This document shows positions 50,889-60,291 of a stretch of 64,000 bases of DNA, piece after piece; within the stretch, counting starts at the first letter, position 1, and each line of letters starts with the position of its first letter. Made by a program: the position numbers and the translations under genes. The stretch spans positions 124,001 through 188,000 of the forward strand of contig NZ_AUII01000004.1 of NCBI RefSeq assembly GCF_000423625.1. The letters are read 5' to 3'. This DNA is from Pseudonocardia asaccharolytica DSM 44247 = NBRC 16224 (lineage in GTDB: Bacteria; Actinomycetota; Actinomycetes; Mycobacteriales; Pseudonocardiaceae). The notes beneath the pieces are model-generated. The model did no database searches. It worked only from the letters and a program-made list of their open reading frames with translations, and was not told where the DNA came from.

Positions 50889-51974
50889 GTGGTGTCGCCT
50901 CGGCGCGGTGGAGACGGAGGAAGCGCCGTCCGGCGCAACGGGCGACGATTCGGTCGCTCGGCTTTGCTGGCCGCCCCCATGGGCGTCGCCGCGGCGCTGG
51001 TCATCGGGGTGAGCGCCACCCCCGCGATCGCCCAGCCCGATCCGCCGCAGACCGCTTCCGACGCACGGTCCCAGCTGGACCAGGCGCAGCGCGAGGCGGA
51101 GGCGCTCACCGAGCAGTGGCACGCCGCCACCGACGCGTTCACCGCCAGCCAGGCCGAGGCCGACACGGCGCGGGCGGCGATCGAGCCGGCCCGGGTGGCC
51201 GCCGAACAGGCTCGGGCCGACGAGGACCAGCTGCGTCAGCAGATCGACATCGTGGCGCTGTCGACGTTCGAGAGCGGCCGGCTCGACCAGTTCAACGCGC
51301 TGCTCGTCAGCGACTCGCCGCAGCACTACCTCGACCAGATGTCGGCGCTGGAGTCCCTCTCGGCCGATCACAAGGCCCAGCTCGACGAGCTGCTCGCCAG
51401 GGTCGCGGCGACCCGCCGCGCCCAGGCCGACGCCGACGACGCGGTCGGACGCGCTCAGGAGGCCGCGGACGCGGCGCGTCGGGCCGCCGACGAGATCGAT
51501 GCCCGCAGGCGCGCCGCCGAGATCCGTATCACCGAGGTCGAGCGGCTGCTCCGGCAGCTCAGCCCGCAGCAGCGCGCCGAACACAACGGCCCCGACGCGG
51601 GCGCCCCGTCCGGCGGGTTCAGCGGCAGCGGGGTGGGAGTGCGCGCGCTCCAGGCGGCCGCGACCAAGCTGGGCAAGGCCTACCGGTGGGGCGCGAGCGG
51701 CCCGAACACCTTCGACTGCTCGGGTCTCACGTCCTGGGCGTTCGCGCAGGCCGGAGTGTCCCTGCCCCGATCGAGCAGCGCCCAGGCCACGGTCGGCAAG
51801 GCCGTCTCGTGGAACGAGCTGCGGCCCGGTGACCTGGTCTTCTACTACACCCCGGTCAGCCACGTCGGCATCTACGCCGGAGAGGGAAAGATGATCAACG
51901 CCCCGCAGTCGGGCGACGTCGTGAAGTACCAGACGGTCTCCCGGAACGCGTTCAGCGGCGCGCGGCGCCTGTAG
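50889..51974 (+). CDS. NlpC/P60 peptidoglycan endopeptidase
   Basis: A 361-residue secreted protein. An N-terminal signal (GRRFGRSALLAAPMGVAAAL, then VIGVSATPAIAQP) is followed by a long coiled-coil region (about residues 50-220) and the NlpC/P60 domain: LGKAYRWGASGPNTFDCSGL (catalytic Cys), RSSSAQATVGKAVSWNELRP, GDLVFYYTPVSHVGIYAGEG (His). It cleaves peptide stems of peptidoglycan; the layout matches Rv2190c and RipA-like enzymes. The GTG at 50889 follows AAGGAG at a good distance. Confidence 0.92.
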   Translation: MVSPRRGGDGGSAVRRNGRRFGRSALLAAPMGVAAALVIGVSATPAIAQPDPPQTASDARSQLDQAQREAEALTEQWHAATDAFTASQAEADTARAAIEPARVAAEQARADEDQLRQQIDIVALSTFESGRLDQFNALLVSDSPQHYLDQMSALESLSADHKAQLDELLARVAATRRAQADADDAVGRAQEAADAARRAADEIDARRRAAEIRITEVERLLRQLSPQQRAEHNGPDAGAPSGGFSGSGVGVRALQAAATKLGKAYRWGASGPNTFDCSGLTSWAFAQAGVSLPRSSSAQATVGKAVSWNELRPGDLVFYYTPVSHVGIYAGEGKMINAPQSGDVVKYQTVSRNAFSGARRL

Positions 51975-52054
51975 CCCCCCGATCTCGTCCGCTCCCCGCG
52001 CCGGGCACCGGCCCGCCTGCCGCCCGCTCCCCGCGCCCGATAACGTCACCGTTC

Positions 52055-53200
52055 GTGCCCCGCACGCTGCTCGTCACGAATGATTTCCCGCCCCGCACCG
52101 GTGGAATCCAGAACTACCTGCAGGCCCTCGCGGACCGGCTGCCGGCAAGCGAGCTCGTCGTCTACGCTCCGGCGTGGTCCGGTGCCGCCGGGTTCGACGC
52201 CACCCGCGGCTACCCGGTGTACCGGCACCCCACCTCGCTGATGCTCCCCGTCCCGACGGTCGCGCGGCGCGCCGTGCGGATCGCCCGCGAGCGCGACGCC
52301 ACGACCGTCTGGTTCGGGGCCGCGGCACCGTTGGCCCTGCTCGGGCCGGTGCTGCGCCGCCGGGGCGGGATCGAGCGCGTCGTCGCCAGTACGCACGGCC
52401 ACGAGGTGGGCTGGTCGATGCTGCCGGGTGCGCGGCAGGCGCTGCGCCGGATCGGTCGCGACGCCGACGTGCTCACCGTCATCTCCCGCTATACCCGCGG
52501 ACGCGTCGCCTCGGCGTTCGGGCCGGAAGCGGCCCTGGAGCTGCTGCCGTCGGGGATCGACGCCGAACGGTTCCGGCCGGACCCCGCCGCCAGGGCCGAG
52601 CTGCGCGCCCGCTATCGGCTCGGCGACGCACCGGTGGTCGCGTGCGTGTCCCGGCTGGTGGCCCGGAAGGGCCAGGACATGCTGATCCGGGCGCTGCCCG
52701 AGATCCGCCGCCGGGTGCCGGGCGCCCGGCTGCTGATCGTGGGCTCGGGGCCGGATGCCGCTCGGCTGCGTGCGCTCGCCGCCCGGCACGACGTCACCGG
52801 CCCGGTCGTGTTCACCGGCGCCGTACCGGCCGACGAGCTGGCCGCGCACCAGGCCGTCGCCGATGTGTTCGCGCTGCCGTGCCGGACCCGCGGCGGTGGA
52901 CTCGACGTCGAGGGCTTGGGCATCGCGCTGCTGGAGGCGTCGGCCTGCGGGGTGCCGGTGGTGGCGGGCGACTCCGGCGGCGCTCCCGAGACGGTCCTGG
53001 AGGGCCGCACCGGACACGTCGTCGGCGGCCGCGACCTCCCTGCGCTCACCGGCGCCGTCGCCGGTCTGCTCGCCGACCCGGACCGGGCCCGCGCGATGGG
53101 CGCGGCAGGCCGCGAGTGGATGCTGCGCGACTGGTCCTGGCCTGCGCTGGTCCGGCGGCTTCGCGGGTTCCTGGAGGGTGCCCCGGTTCCGGTGAGCTGA
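52055..53200 (+). CDS. pimB: GT4 mannosyltransferase, PimB-like
   Basis: A 381-residue GT-B fold enzyme. The N-terminus reads LLVTNDFPPRTGGIQNYLQA, the nucleotide-sugar end DVEGLGIALLEASACGVPVV (E-x7-E motif), and the centre VACVSRLVARKGQDMLIRAL. PimB adds a second mannose to phosphatidyl-myo-inositol mannoside at the membrane. Position and length match Rv2188c. The GTG at 52055 is the start. It converges with the fadD15-like gene with only a few bases between the stops. Confidence 0.9.
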   Translation: MPRTLLVTNDFPPRTGGIQNYLQALADRLPASELVVYAPAWSGAAGFDATRGYPVYRHPTSLMLPVPTVARRAVRIARERDATTVWFGAAAPLALLGPVLRRRGGIERVVASTHGHEVGWSMLPGARQALRRIGRDADVLTVISRYTRGRVASAFGPEAALELLPSGIDAERFRPDPAARAELRARYRLGDAPVVACVSRLVARKGQDMLIRALPEIRRRVPGARLLIVGSGPDAARLRALAARHDVTGPVVFTGAVPADELAAHQAVADVFALPCRTRGGGLDVEGLGIALLEASACGVPVVAGDSGGAPETVLEGRTGHVVGGRDLPALTGAVAGLLADPDRARAMGAAGREWMLRDWSWPALVRRLRGFLEGAPVPVS

Positions 53201-53206
53201 GCGCCG

Positions 53207-55036
53207 TCAGGCGTTCTGCCTGGTCGTGGTGTAGATCGCCGCGATCTCGGCGGCGTACTGCGTCGCGACGACGCTGCGCTTGACCTTCATCGTCGGGGTC
53301 AGCTCGCCGCCGGCCTCGGTGAAGTCGTCGGGCAGGATCCGGAACTTGCGGATCTGCTCGGCCCGCGAGACCGCCTGGTTCGCCTCTTCGACCGCCGCCG
53401 CGATCTCCCCGCGCAGCTCCGGGTCCTCGACCAGGTCGGCGGCGCCGTCCCCGGCGGGTTTGCCGGCCCGTTCCCGCCACGCGGGCAGCGCCTCCGTGTC
53501 GATGGTCACCAGCGCCGCGATGAACGGCTGCCCATCGCCCACGACCATGCACTGGCTGACCAGCGGATGCGCCCGCAGCCGGTCCTCGAGCACGGCGGGG
53601 GCGACGTTCTTGCCTGCGGCCGTCACGAGAATCTCCTTCTTGCGGCCGGTGATCGTGAGGAAGCCGTCGACGTCGAGCTCGCCGATGTCGCCGCTGTGGA
53701 ACCAGCCGTCGACGATGGCCTCCTCGGTGGCTGCGGGGTTGCGCCAGTAGCGGCGGAACACGATGCCGCCGGACAGCAGGATCTCCCCGTCGTCGGCGAT
53801 CCGGACCGCGTGCCCCGGGATCGGGCGGCCCACGGTGCCGACGCGCTGCGCGGACAGGGTGTTGACCGTGATCCCCGCCGCGGTCTCGGTGAGGCCGTAT
53901 CCCTCGAGGATCGGCAGCCCGGTGCCGCGGAAGAAATGGCCGAGCCGCTCACCGAGCGGGGCGCTGCCCGACACCGCGGCGACGACGTTTCCGCCGACCG
54001 CGGCGCGCAGCTTGCCGTACACGAGCTTGTCGAACAGCGCATGCTTGAGCCGCAGCGGCAGGCCGGGACCGCCGGTGTCGAGGGCGCGGCTCCAGGCGAT
54101 CGCGGTCTCGGCGGCGGCGTCGAAGATCTTGCCCTTGCCCTCGGCGTGGGCCTTCTGCCGCGCTCCGTTGTAGACCTTCTCGAACACCCGCGGGACGGCG
54201 AGCAGGAACGTCGGGCGGAACGAGGCGAGGTCATCGAGCAGGTGGGAGACGTCGGGGGTGTGTCCGACGACGCTGCGGTTGGCCACGGCGCCGCACTGGA
54301 TCACCTTGCCGAACACGTGGGCGAGCGGCAGGAACAGCAGCACCGAACCGTGCTCGGAGAGCAGCTCGGGGAACAGCTGGCTGACCGTCTTGACCTCGGT
54401 GACCAGGTTGCGGTGGCTGAGCTCGACGCCCTTGGGCCTGCCCGTCGTGCCCGAGGTGTAGATCAGCGTGGCCAGGTCGTCGGCGGTGACTGCGCGGTGG
54501 CGGGCGTGCACCTCGTCGTCCCGGATGTCGGAGCCGAGCGCGGCCAGTTCGTCGACCGCACCGGGGGTGCCCGGTGCCTGGGCGAGCGCCTCGATCTGCC
54601 AGATCCGCTTCAGTGTGCCGATCGACCCCGCCACGCTCTCGACCAGCGCGCGGTGCTTGTCCGACTCGACGATGATCGCCGCGGCCTCGGAGTTCGACAG
54701 GATCCAGTCGATCTGGTCGGCCGAGGAGGTCTCGTAGATCGGCACGGTGACCGCGCCCGCGGCCAGGATCGCGTAGTCGAGCAGAGTCCACTCGTAGCGG
54801 GTGCGGGAGAGCAGCGCCACCCGGTCTCCCCGTTCGATCCCGCTCGCGATCAGGCCGCGCGCGACCTCGGTGACCTGCTCGGCGAAGCGGGCGGCCGGGA
54901 CATCGGTCCAGCCGTCGCCGTCGCGGCGTCGGAACAGGACGGCATCGGGGTGCCGCTGCGCGTGCTCGAAGACCGGATCGACGAGGTTCTCCTCCGCACC
55001 GACGCGAACCGTTGTGGGCACGCTGTACTCACGCAC
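53207..55036 (-). CDS. fadD15: Long-chain acyl-CoA synthetase, FadD15-like
   Basis: A 609-residue AMP-forming ligase. Core motifs are TLIYTSGTTGRPKGVELSHR (P-loop), EGYGLTETAAGITVN (A5), GWFHSGDIGELDVDGFLTIT (A7) and GRKKEILVTAAGKNVAP. It belongs to the long-chain type (VFGKVIQCGAVANRSVVGH region). The C-terminal domain ends TMKVKRSVVATQYAAEIAAI with the catalytic Lys. It activates long fatty acids. GTG start at 55036. Place and type match Rv2187. Confidence 0.93.
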   Translation of the reverse strand: MREYSVPTTVRVGAEENLVDPVFEHAQRHPDAVLFRRRDGDGWTDVPAARFAEQVTEVARGLIASGIERGDRVALLSRTRYEWTLLDYAILAAGAVTVPIYETSSADQIDWILSNSEAAAIIVESDKHRALVESVAGSIGTLKRIWQIEALAQAPGTPGAVDELAALGSDIRDDEVHARHRAVTADDLATLIYTSGTTGRPKGVELSHRNLVTEVKTVSQLFPELLSEHGSVLLFLPLAHVFGKVIQCGAVANRSVVGHTPDVSHLLDDLASFRPTFLLAVPRVFEKVYNGARQKAHAEGKGKIFDAAAETAIAWSRALDTGGPGLPLRLKHALFDKLVYGKLRAAVGGNVVAAVSGSAPLGERLGHFFRGTGLPILEGYGLTETAAGITVNTLSAQRVGTVGRPIPGHAVRIADDGEILLSGGIVFRRYWRNPAATEEAIVDGWFHSGDIGELDVDGFLTITGRKKEILVTAAGKNVAPAVLEDRLRAHPLVSQCMVVGDGQPFIAALVTIDTEALPAWRERAGKPAGDGAADLVEDPELRGEIAAAVEEANQAVSRAEQIRKFRILPDDFTEAGGELTPTMKVKRSVVATQYAAEIAAIYTTTRQNA

Positions 55037-55170
55037 TGTCTCGACCTCCTGGCCCGGTGCTGGCAGGTTCCAGCCGATCGATGCCGAATCTATCGCGCGT
55101 TCGCTGGGTACGCATCGACCGGTTTCGACCGGTTTTCGCCGGTACGGCGGGGTGCGGGAGGCTGGGCGGC

Positions 55171-55563
55171 GTGCCGTCGGTGGATGTCGTGGACGAGACG
55201 TTCCTCGCCGTGCCGCGAGCCCGGGTGGCAGCCGAGCTCGGCGAGCCTGCGTGCTGGCCGCGGCTGTGGCCCGACCTGCGGCTGGAGGTCGTCGCCGACC
55301 GGGGCGAACAGGGCGTGCGGTGGACGGTGGGAGGTGCGCTGGTCGGGAGCATGGAGATCTGGCTGGAGGAGGTCCTCGACGGGACCGTGCTGCACTACTA
55401 CCTGCGCGCCGATGCGGCTGGCGCGCAGGGCAGACCGGCCCCGCAGTCGCCGCGCAGGGCGGCGGCGGAGACCCGGCGGCGGCAGCGGGCGGCGAAGGCG
55501 ATCGCGTTCGAGCTCAAGGGCCGGCTGGAGGCGGGCCGGGCGCCGGGCGAGCCGCCGGCATGA
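55171..55563 (+). CDS. Conserved actinobacterial protein, Rv2186c-like
   Basis: A 130-residue protein: VDVVDETFLAVPRARVAAEL, WPRLWPDLRLEVVADRGEQG, VRWTVGGALVGSMEIWLEEV, DGTVLHYYLRADAA, then a basic tail. The order of strands and helices resembles START/SRPBCC folds, like its downstream neighbour. It corresponds by position to Rv2186c. The ligand is unknown. The start is a GTG at 55171. Confidence 0.8.
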   Translation: MPSVDVVDETFLAVPRARVAAELGEPACWPRLWPDLRLEVVADRGEQGVRWTVGGALVGSMEIWLEEVLDGTVLHYYLRADAAGAQGRPAPQSPRRAAAETRRRQRAAKAIAFELKGRLEAGRAPGEPPA

Positions 55564-55662
55564 CCGCGACTCGGTCACGGAAATGGCGCGGCTCGCGGGG
55601 TGGCGTGAGGGTTGCGGCCCGGGAAGGTCGGTGGCGCTGCCGCGCAACGGTAACCTCCGCGC

Positions 55663-56100
55663 ATGGCCGACGCGACCACCTCCTCGATCTCCATCGCCGC
55701 GAACCCGGAACGGGTGATGTCGGTGATCGCCGACTTCCGCGCCTACCCCGAGTGGGCGGACCAGGTCAAGACCGTCGAGGTGCTGGTCACCGGGCCTGAC
55801 GCTCGGGCGGAACGGGTCCGGTTCACCATGGACGCCGGCCCGATCAAGGACTCCTACACCCTCGACTACGAGTGGGCGCCCGATGGGTTGTCGGTCAGCT
55901 GGAACCTCGTGAAGGGGCAGATCCAGAAGGCGCAGAACGGTTCGTACCGGCTGGTCGCCGAGGGCGATTCGACGATGGTGACGTACTCACTGGCCGTCGA
56001 CCTGAACATCCCGATGATCGGCATGCTCCGGCGCAAGGCCGAGAAGGTGATCATCGATACCGCGTTGAAGGGGCTCAAGCGCCGCGTCGAGCGCGGCTGA
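55663..56100 (+). CDS. SRPBCC family protein, Rv2185c-like
   Basis: A 145-residue START-like lipid/ligand-binding protein: SSISIAANPERVMSVIADFR, AYPEWADQVKTVEVLVTGPD, VSWNLVKGQIQKAQNGSYRL and the C-terminal helix RKAEKVIIDTALKGLKRRVE. This is the polyketide cyclase/dehydrase and lipid transport group. It matches Rv2185c (TB16.3) by position. It is followed by the ArsA-like gene and may work with it, but no function is established. Confidence 0.88.
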   Translation: MADATTSSISIAANPERVMSVIADFRAYPEWADQVKTVEVLVTGPDARAERVRFTMDAGPIKDSYTLDYEWAPDGLSVSWNLVKGQIQKAQNGSYRLVAEGDSTMVTYSLAVDLNIPMIGMLRRKAEKVIIDTALKGLKRRVERG

Positions 56101-56149
56101 CCGCCCGGGGCGCGAACGGTCCGTGGGCTCGGACGGCTACGCTCCGGCG

Positions 56150-57409
56150 GTGCGCGTGGTGCTGTTCACCGGCAAGGGAGGCGTCGGTAAGACCACTCTT
56201 GCCTCGGCAACGGCCGCCCGGCTGGCGCGGTCGGGGCGCAAGACCCTGGTCGTCTCCACCGATCCGGCGCATTCCCTCGGCGACGCACTCGAGGCCGAGC
56301 TCGACGACGAGCCCCGCGAGCTGGGCGGGGAGGCCAGAGGGCTGTTCGCCGCCCATATCGACACCCGGGTGCTCCTCGGCGGTGCGTGGGGCCGATTGCA
56401 GGGCCACCTGCGGGTGCTGCTGGCCGGCGCCGGGGTCGACGACCTGGTGGCCGACGAGCTGACCGTGCTGCCCGGGGTGGAGGAACTGCTCGCGCTGACC
56501 GAGGTGCGCAGGCTCGCCGAGACCGGCCCCTGGGAGGTGGTGGTCGTCGACTGTGGGCCGACCGCCGAGACCCTGCGGCTGCTCGGCCTGCCCGAGGCGC
56601 TGTCGAGCTACCTCGAACGGCTCTTCCCCGCCCACCGCCGTGCAGTGCGCGGGTTGCTCGCCGGGCTGGCCGGCAAGCGGGAGGCGACGGAGTCCGCGGC
56701 CCGCTTCGACCGGGCGATCGACGCACTCGACGGGCTCGCCGAGCAGCTGGCGGGGCTGCGCGCGCTGCTTGCCGACCCCGGACGCACGAGCATCCGGCTG
56801 GTCCTGACCCCGGAGCGGGTGGTCGCCGCCGAGACCCGGCGGATGCTCACCGCGTTCGCGCTGCACGGCCTTCGGGTCGATGGCCTGGTGGCCAACCGGA
56901 TCGTGCCCGACCCCCCGCCGTCGCTGCGCGGGCCCGCCGCGCGCTGGCTGCGCGAGCGGCACGCCGAGCAGCAGACTGTGCTCGCCGAGCTCGTCGAGCT
57001 GTGCGACGGGGGCCCGACGCTGCGCACCGCCGACTACGCCGCCGCCGAGCCGACCGGCGTTCGCGCGTTGCTCGAGCTGGCCCGGTCGGTGTACGGGGAC
57101 GACGACCCGGTCGCGGCCGGGCACCCGGCGCCCCCGGTGCTGGGGGTCCGGCGCACCGCGGGCGAGGGCACCGCGCTGGACTCGGAGTTCGAGCTCGCCG
57201 TGCGGCTGCCCGGCGCCGAACGGGGGCCCGTCGAGCTGGCCCGGATCGGCGACGAGCTCGCGATCACCATCGGGCTCACCCGGCGGATGGTCGACCTGCC
57301 GTCCGTGCTGCGCCGCTGCACGGTGGAGTCCGCCCGGCTGCAGGGCGCCGGAACGCACGCCGAGCTGCGCGTCGTGTTCCGGCCCGATCCCACGGTCTGG
57401 ATGCGATGA
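56150..57409 (+). CDS. ArsA/GET3-like ATPase, Rv2184c-like
   Basis: A 419-residue ATPase. The deviant Walker A is VVLFTGKGGVGKTTLASATA, switch I VVSTDPAHSLGDALEAELDD, and switch II reads VVVDCGPTAETLRLLGLPEA. There is no metal-binding cysteine triad, so it is not an arsenite pump subunit. It resembles the actinobacterial branch typified by Rv2184c, of unknown cargo. The GTG at 56150 is the start. The stop overlaps the next gene (ATGA). Confidence 0.88.
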   Translation: MRVVLFTGKGGVGKTTLASATAARLARSGRKTLVVSTDPAHSLGDALEAELDDEPRELGGEARGLFAAHIDTRVLLGGAWGRLQGHLRVLLAGAGVDDLVADELTVLPGVEELLALTEVRRLAETGPWEVVVVDCGPTAETLRLLGLPEALSSYLERLFPAHRRAVRGLLAGLAGKREATESAARFDRAIDALDGLAEQLAGLRALLADPGRTSIRLVLTPERVVAAETRRMLTAFALHGLRVDGLVANRIVPDPPPSLRGPAARWLRERHAEQQTVLAELVELCDGGPTLRTADYAAAEPTGVRALLELARSVYGDDDPVAAGHPAPPVLGVRRTAGEGTALDSEFELAVRLPGAERGPVELARIGDELAITIGLTRRMVDLPSVLRRCTVESARLQGAGTHAELRVVFRPDPTVWMR

Positions 57410-57789
57410 GCTCGGGAACGGGAGCACCCGGCTGCGACCACGGCGGGCTGGCCGAGGATCTGCGCGCCGCCGCGCTACAGTTGCTGGACCGGTTACAGCC
57501 GGCCGTCGAGCGGCTGCGTGCCGCGGGCGCCGTCGGCTCCGGCGGCCCCACGGACACCCCCGCGAGCTGCGCGGCCTGTCCGGTATGCGCGTTGATCACC
57601 GCGCTGCGCGGGGAGCGCCCGGAACTCGCCGGCCGCATCGCCGAGCACACCGCAGGACTGCTTGCCGTGCTGCGAGCCGCGCTTGTGGAAGGGGCAGGCT
57701 CGTCGGACGGCTCGTCGGGTAGGCCTGCCTCGGAGAGCGCGCCGTCGTCGGCCCGCAGGGTCCAGCACATCACGGTGCGGCGCGGATGA
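57406..57789 (+). CDS. Small Cys-motif protein, Rv2183c-like
   Basis: A 127-residue protein with helical N-terminus (DLRAAALQLLDRLQPAVERL), a CxxCxxC motif (SCAACPVCALI) that could bind a metal or form a disulfide, and a Ser-rich tail. It overlaps the ArsA-like gene before it and the ROK gene after it (ATGA both times), so it is translated as part of one operon. Function unknown. Confidence 0.75.
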   Translation: MSSGTGAPGCDHGGLAEDLRAAALQLLDRLQPAVERLRAAGAVGSGGPTDTPASCAACPVCALITALRGERPELAGRIAEHTAGLLAVLRAALVEGAGSSDGSSGRPASESAPSSARRVQHITVRRG

Positions 57790-58805
57790 CCCTGCGCGGT
57801 CGGCTCCCGGCGCACCGGTGCGGGGCCGGCTCGGCAGCGTTGGATTCGGCCTCGCTGCTGACGGTGGGCGTGGACGTCGGCGGCACGAGCGTGCACGCCG
57901 GCGTGGTCGATGCCGACGGCACGGTGCTCGACAGCACGCGGACCGCCACCCCGGCGAGCGCCGTCGCGCTGGAGGACACGATCACGGCCGCGGTCGGTGA
58001 GCTGGCCGCGCGGCATCGGGTCGCGGCGGTCGGACTGGCGTTGGCCGCGTTCATCGGACCCGACCGCAACACCGTCCGGTTCGCCCCGCATCTGCCCTGG
58101 CGCGACACCCCCGTCGCGGAACGGTTGTCCGCGCGGTTCGGCCTGCCCACCGTCGTCGAGCACGACGCCAACGCCGCCGCACTCGCCGAGCGCCGGTTCG
58201 GCGCGGCCGCGGGCGCCGCGACGTCGGTGTTCATCGCGCTGGGCACGGGCATCGGCGCCGCGCTGCTGATCAGTGGCGAGCTCTATCGCGGCGCCCACGG
58301 GGTGGCCCCCGAGCTGGGGCATCTGCGGGTCGTCCCGGAGGGCCGGCCGTGTCCCTGCGGCAAACGCGGCTGCTGGGAGCGCTACTGCAGCGGAACCGGG
58401 CTCGCCGCGACCGCCGTCGAGCTGCTCGCCGCCGATTCCGGGGTGTCGCTGCTGGCCAGACAGGCGGCCCGCGACCCCGAGTGGGTCACCGGTCAACGGG
58501 TGGCGGCGGCCGCCCGGGAGGGCGACCGGCTCGCCCGCCGGGCGATGGCCGACCTCGGCCGCTGGCTGGGGGAGGGTCTCGCGATCGTCGCGGACGTGTT
58601 CGACCCGGAACTGGTGGTGATCGGGGGCGGGGTCGCCGACTCGGCCCCGCTGTTCCTCGACGAGGCCCGCGAGCACTACGCGCGCACGGTGACCGGGGCG
58701 GGAAACCGCCCGCTGGCGCGGATCCGGACCGCTCAGCTCGGCGCGGCGGCCGCGGTGGTCGGGGCCGCGCAGCTGGCCCGCGACCACCGCGGCGGCCGGC
58801 ATTAG
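57786..58805 (+). CDS. ROK family glucokinase/sugar kinase
   Basis: A 339-residue ROK protein: LTVGVDVGGTSVHAGVVDAD (phosphate loop), VVEHDANAAALAERRFGAAA (catalytic Asp), FIALGTGIGAALLISGELYR, and the zinc motif CPCGKRGCWERYCSG. It has no DNA-binding domain, so it is a kinase, most likely for glucose. A 20-residue N-terminal extension precedes the fold; the ATG at 57786 overlaps the upstream stop. Its own stop overlaps that of the membrane protein on the other strand. Confidence 0.9.
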   Translation: MTLRGRLPAHRCGAGSAALDSASLLTVGVDVGGTSVHAGVVDADGTVLDSTRTATPASAVALEDTITAAVGELAARHRVAAVGLALAAFIGPDRNTVRFAPHLPWRDTPVAERLSARFGLPTVVEHDANAAALAERRFGAAAGAATSVFIALGTGIGAALLISGELYRGAHGVAPELGHLRVVPEGRPCPCGKRGCWERYCSGTGLAATAVELLAADSGVSLLARQAARDPEWVTGQRVAAAAREGDRLARRAMADLGRWLGEGLAIVADVFDPELVVIGGGVADSAPLFLDEAREHYARTVTGAGNRPLARIRTAQLGAAAAVVGAAQLARDHRGGRH

Positions 58806-59248
58806 AGCACGGCGCCGTCGTCCTCGTCGTCATCGCGCGCCGGTGCGGACGGCCACAGCCGCAGCACCAGCCACCCCAGCCCGGCGGCCAGCGACAGCAG
58901 GCCCAGCGGCAGCCCGTGGCCCGAGGACAAGCCGATGATCTCGGGCGCGGTGACGAGAACCAGGCCCAGTACGAGCAGCGCCAGCCCGACCACGGCGGGT
59001 GGGCCGAGCCGCGGCAACGGCGGCGGATCGGGCGGGACGAAATGGTCCTCGTCGTCCGGCACGGGTGGCAGCGGACCGGTCGCCGGCTCGGCGGTGGCGC
59101 CCTCCCAGTCGTCGACCACCTCCTCCGACGGCCACTGCGGGACCGAACCCTCCTGCCGCCACCCGGCGACGATCTGCTCGAACTCGTCGCGGAGCGGATC
59201 CGGTTGATCGGTGTCGTGACGGCGGCGTTCCTCGGGATCGCGGTTCAT
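58802..59248 (-). CDS. Actinobacterial membrane protein with acidic N-terminus
   Basis: A 148-residue protein. The N-terminal 80 residues are acidic and Pro-rich (EEVVDDWEGATAEPATGPLP). Two adjacent hydrophobic stretches follow (AVVGLALLVLGLVLVTAPEI; GLPLGLLSLAAGLGWLVLRL), so two membrane helices near the C-terminus. Similar proteins occur at this site in other actinobacteria. Function unknown. The ATG at 59248 is chosen because the earlier frame is low complexity. Confidence 0.75.
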   Translation of the reverse strand: MNRDPEERRRHDTDQPDPLRDEFEQIVAGWRQEGSVPQWPSEEVVDDWEGATAEPATGPLPPVPDDEDHFVPPDPPPLPRLGPPAVVGLALLVLGLVLVTAPEIIGLSSGHGLPLGLLSLAAGLGWLVLRLWPSAPARDDDEDDGAVL

Positions 59249-59471
59249 CCCGCACCGCCCGTGCTGACGACGGTCCAGGCCTGCCCGACATGCGCGTCGA
59301 GGGGCATCGGCGACCTCCCCTGGTGCCGTCGGCGACGGCGCGGAGGACATCCTGACATGTTCCTCACCCATCCGGACATGGCGTTGCGGGGGGAAGTCGG
59401 TGAGCAACCCGTTGTCGGCGCCCGGACGCCGTCCGTAGGCTGGCTTCGTCGCGAGAGGGGAGCACGCGCAG

Positions 59472-60203
59472 GTGCTGTACTGGTGGTCGAAGTACGTGCT
59501 GCTCGGCCCGCTGCTGCGGCTGTTCTGCCGGCCGACGATCGAGGGGGCCGGACACATCCCCGAACGCGGGCCCGCGATCCTGGCCAGTAACCATCTCGCC
59601 GTCGTCGACTCGTTCTTCCTGCCGCTGCTCGTCCCGCGCCGGATCACGTTCCTGGCCAAGCGCGAGTACTTCACCCAGCCCGGCCTGGTCGGCTGGCTGA
59701 AGAAACAGTTCTTCGCCGGCGTCGGGCAGGTTCCGGTCGACCGCTCGGGCGGGTCCGCGGCTCGGGCCGCGATGGACACGGCGGTGCGGCTGCTGGGCGA
59801 GGGCAGGCTGCTGGGCATCTATCCGGAGGGCACCAGATCCCCCGACGGCAGGCTCTACAAGGGCAAGACCGGGGTGGCCCGGATGGCGCTGGAGGCCGAG
59901 GTCCCGGTGATACCGGTCGCGATGATCGGCACCGACCAGGTCAACCCGATCGGCTCGCGCATGTGGCGGCCGCACCACGTGCACGTCAAGATCGGTGAGC
60001 CGCTGGACTTCTCGCGCTACGCCGGGATGCAGGGCGATCGGTTCATCGAGCGGTCGATGACCGATGAGATCATGTACGCCCTGATGGAGCTGTCCGGGCA
60101 GACCTACGTCGACCTGTACGCGGCCTCGGTCAAGGAGAAGGCCGCCGCGGCCGTGCCGGACGGCCGGGACGCCTTCCGCCTCCCCGACACCAAGGCGGGT
60201 TGA
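59472..60203 (+). CDS. 1-acyl-sn-glycerol-3-phosphate acyltransferase, PlsC-like
   Basis: A 243-residue membrane-associated acyltransferase: ILASNHLAVVDSFFLPLL (NHx4D), GVGQVPVDRSGGSAARAAMD, IYPEGTRSPDGRLYKGKTGV (EGTR), VPVIPVAMIGTDQVNPIGSR. The first 15 residues (LYWWSKYVLLGPLLRLF) form a likely membrane anchor. It makes phosphatidic acid from lysophosphatidic acid or a similar lipid. It matches Rv2182c. Start GTG at 59472. Confidence 0.9.
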   Translation: MLYWWSKYVLLGPLLRLFCRPTIEGAGHIPERGPAILASNHLAVVDSFFLPLLVPRRITFLAKREYFTQPGLVGWLKKQFFAGVGQVPVDRSGGSAARAAMDTAVRLLGEGRLLGIYPEGTRSPDGRLYKGKTGVARMALEAEVPVIPVAMIGTDQVNPIGSRMWRPHHVHVKIGEPLDFSRYAGMQGDRFIERSMTDEIMYALMELSGQTYVDLYAASVKEKAAAAVPDGRDAFRLPDTKAG

Positions 60204-60291
60204 CCGCTCGATCCGGCCGCCGATCGCCGTGCGCTGCCCCGGCGGACATAGAGTGACGCCGAGGGCGCCTGCCGGCAGGAACGGGACGGAT

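Noticed and set aside
56150-57409. Arsenite efflux ATPase ArsA
   Set aside because: The fold is right, but the metal-site cysteines and the arsenic genes are missing; kept as an ArsA/GET3-like ATPase of unknown role.
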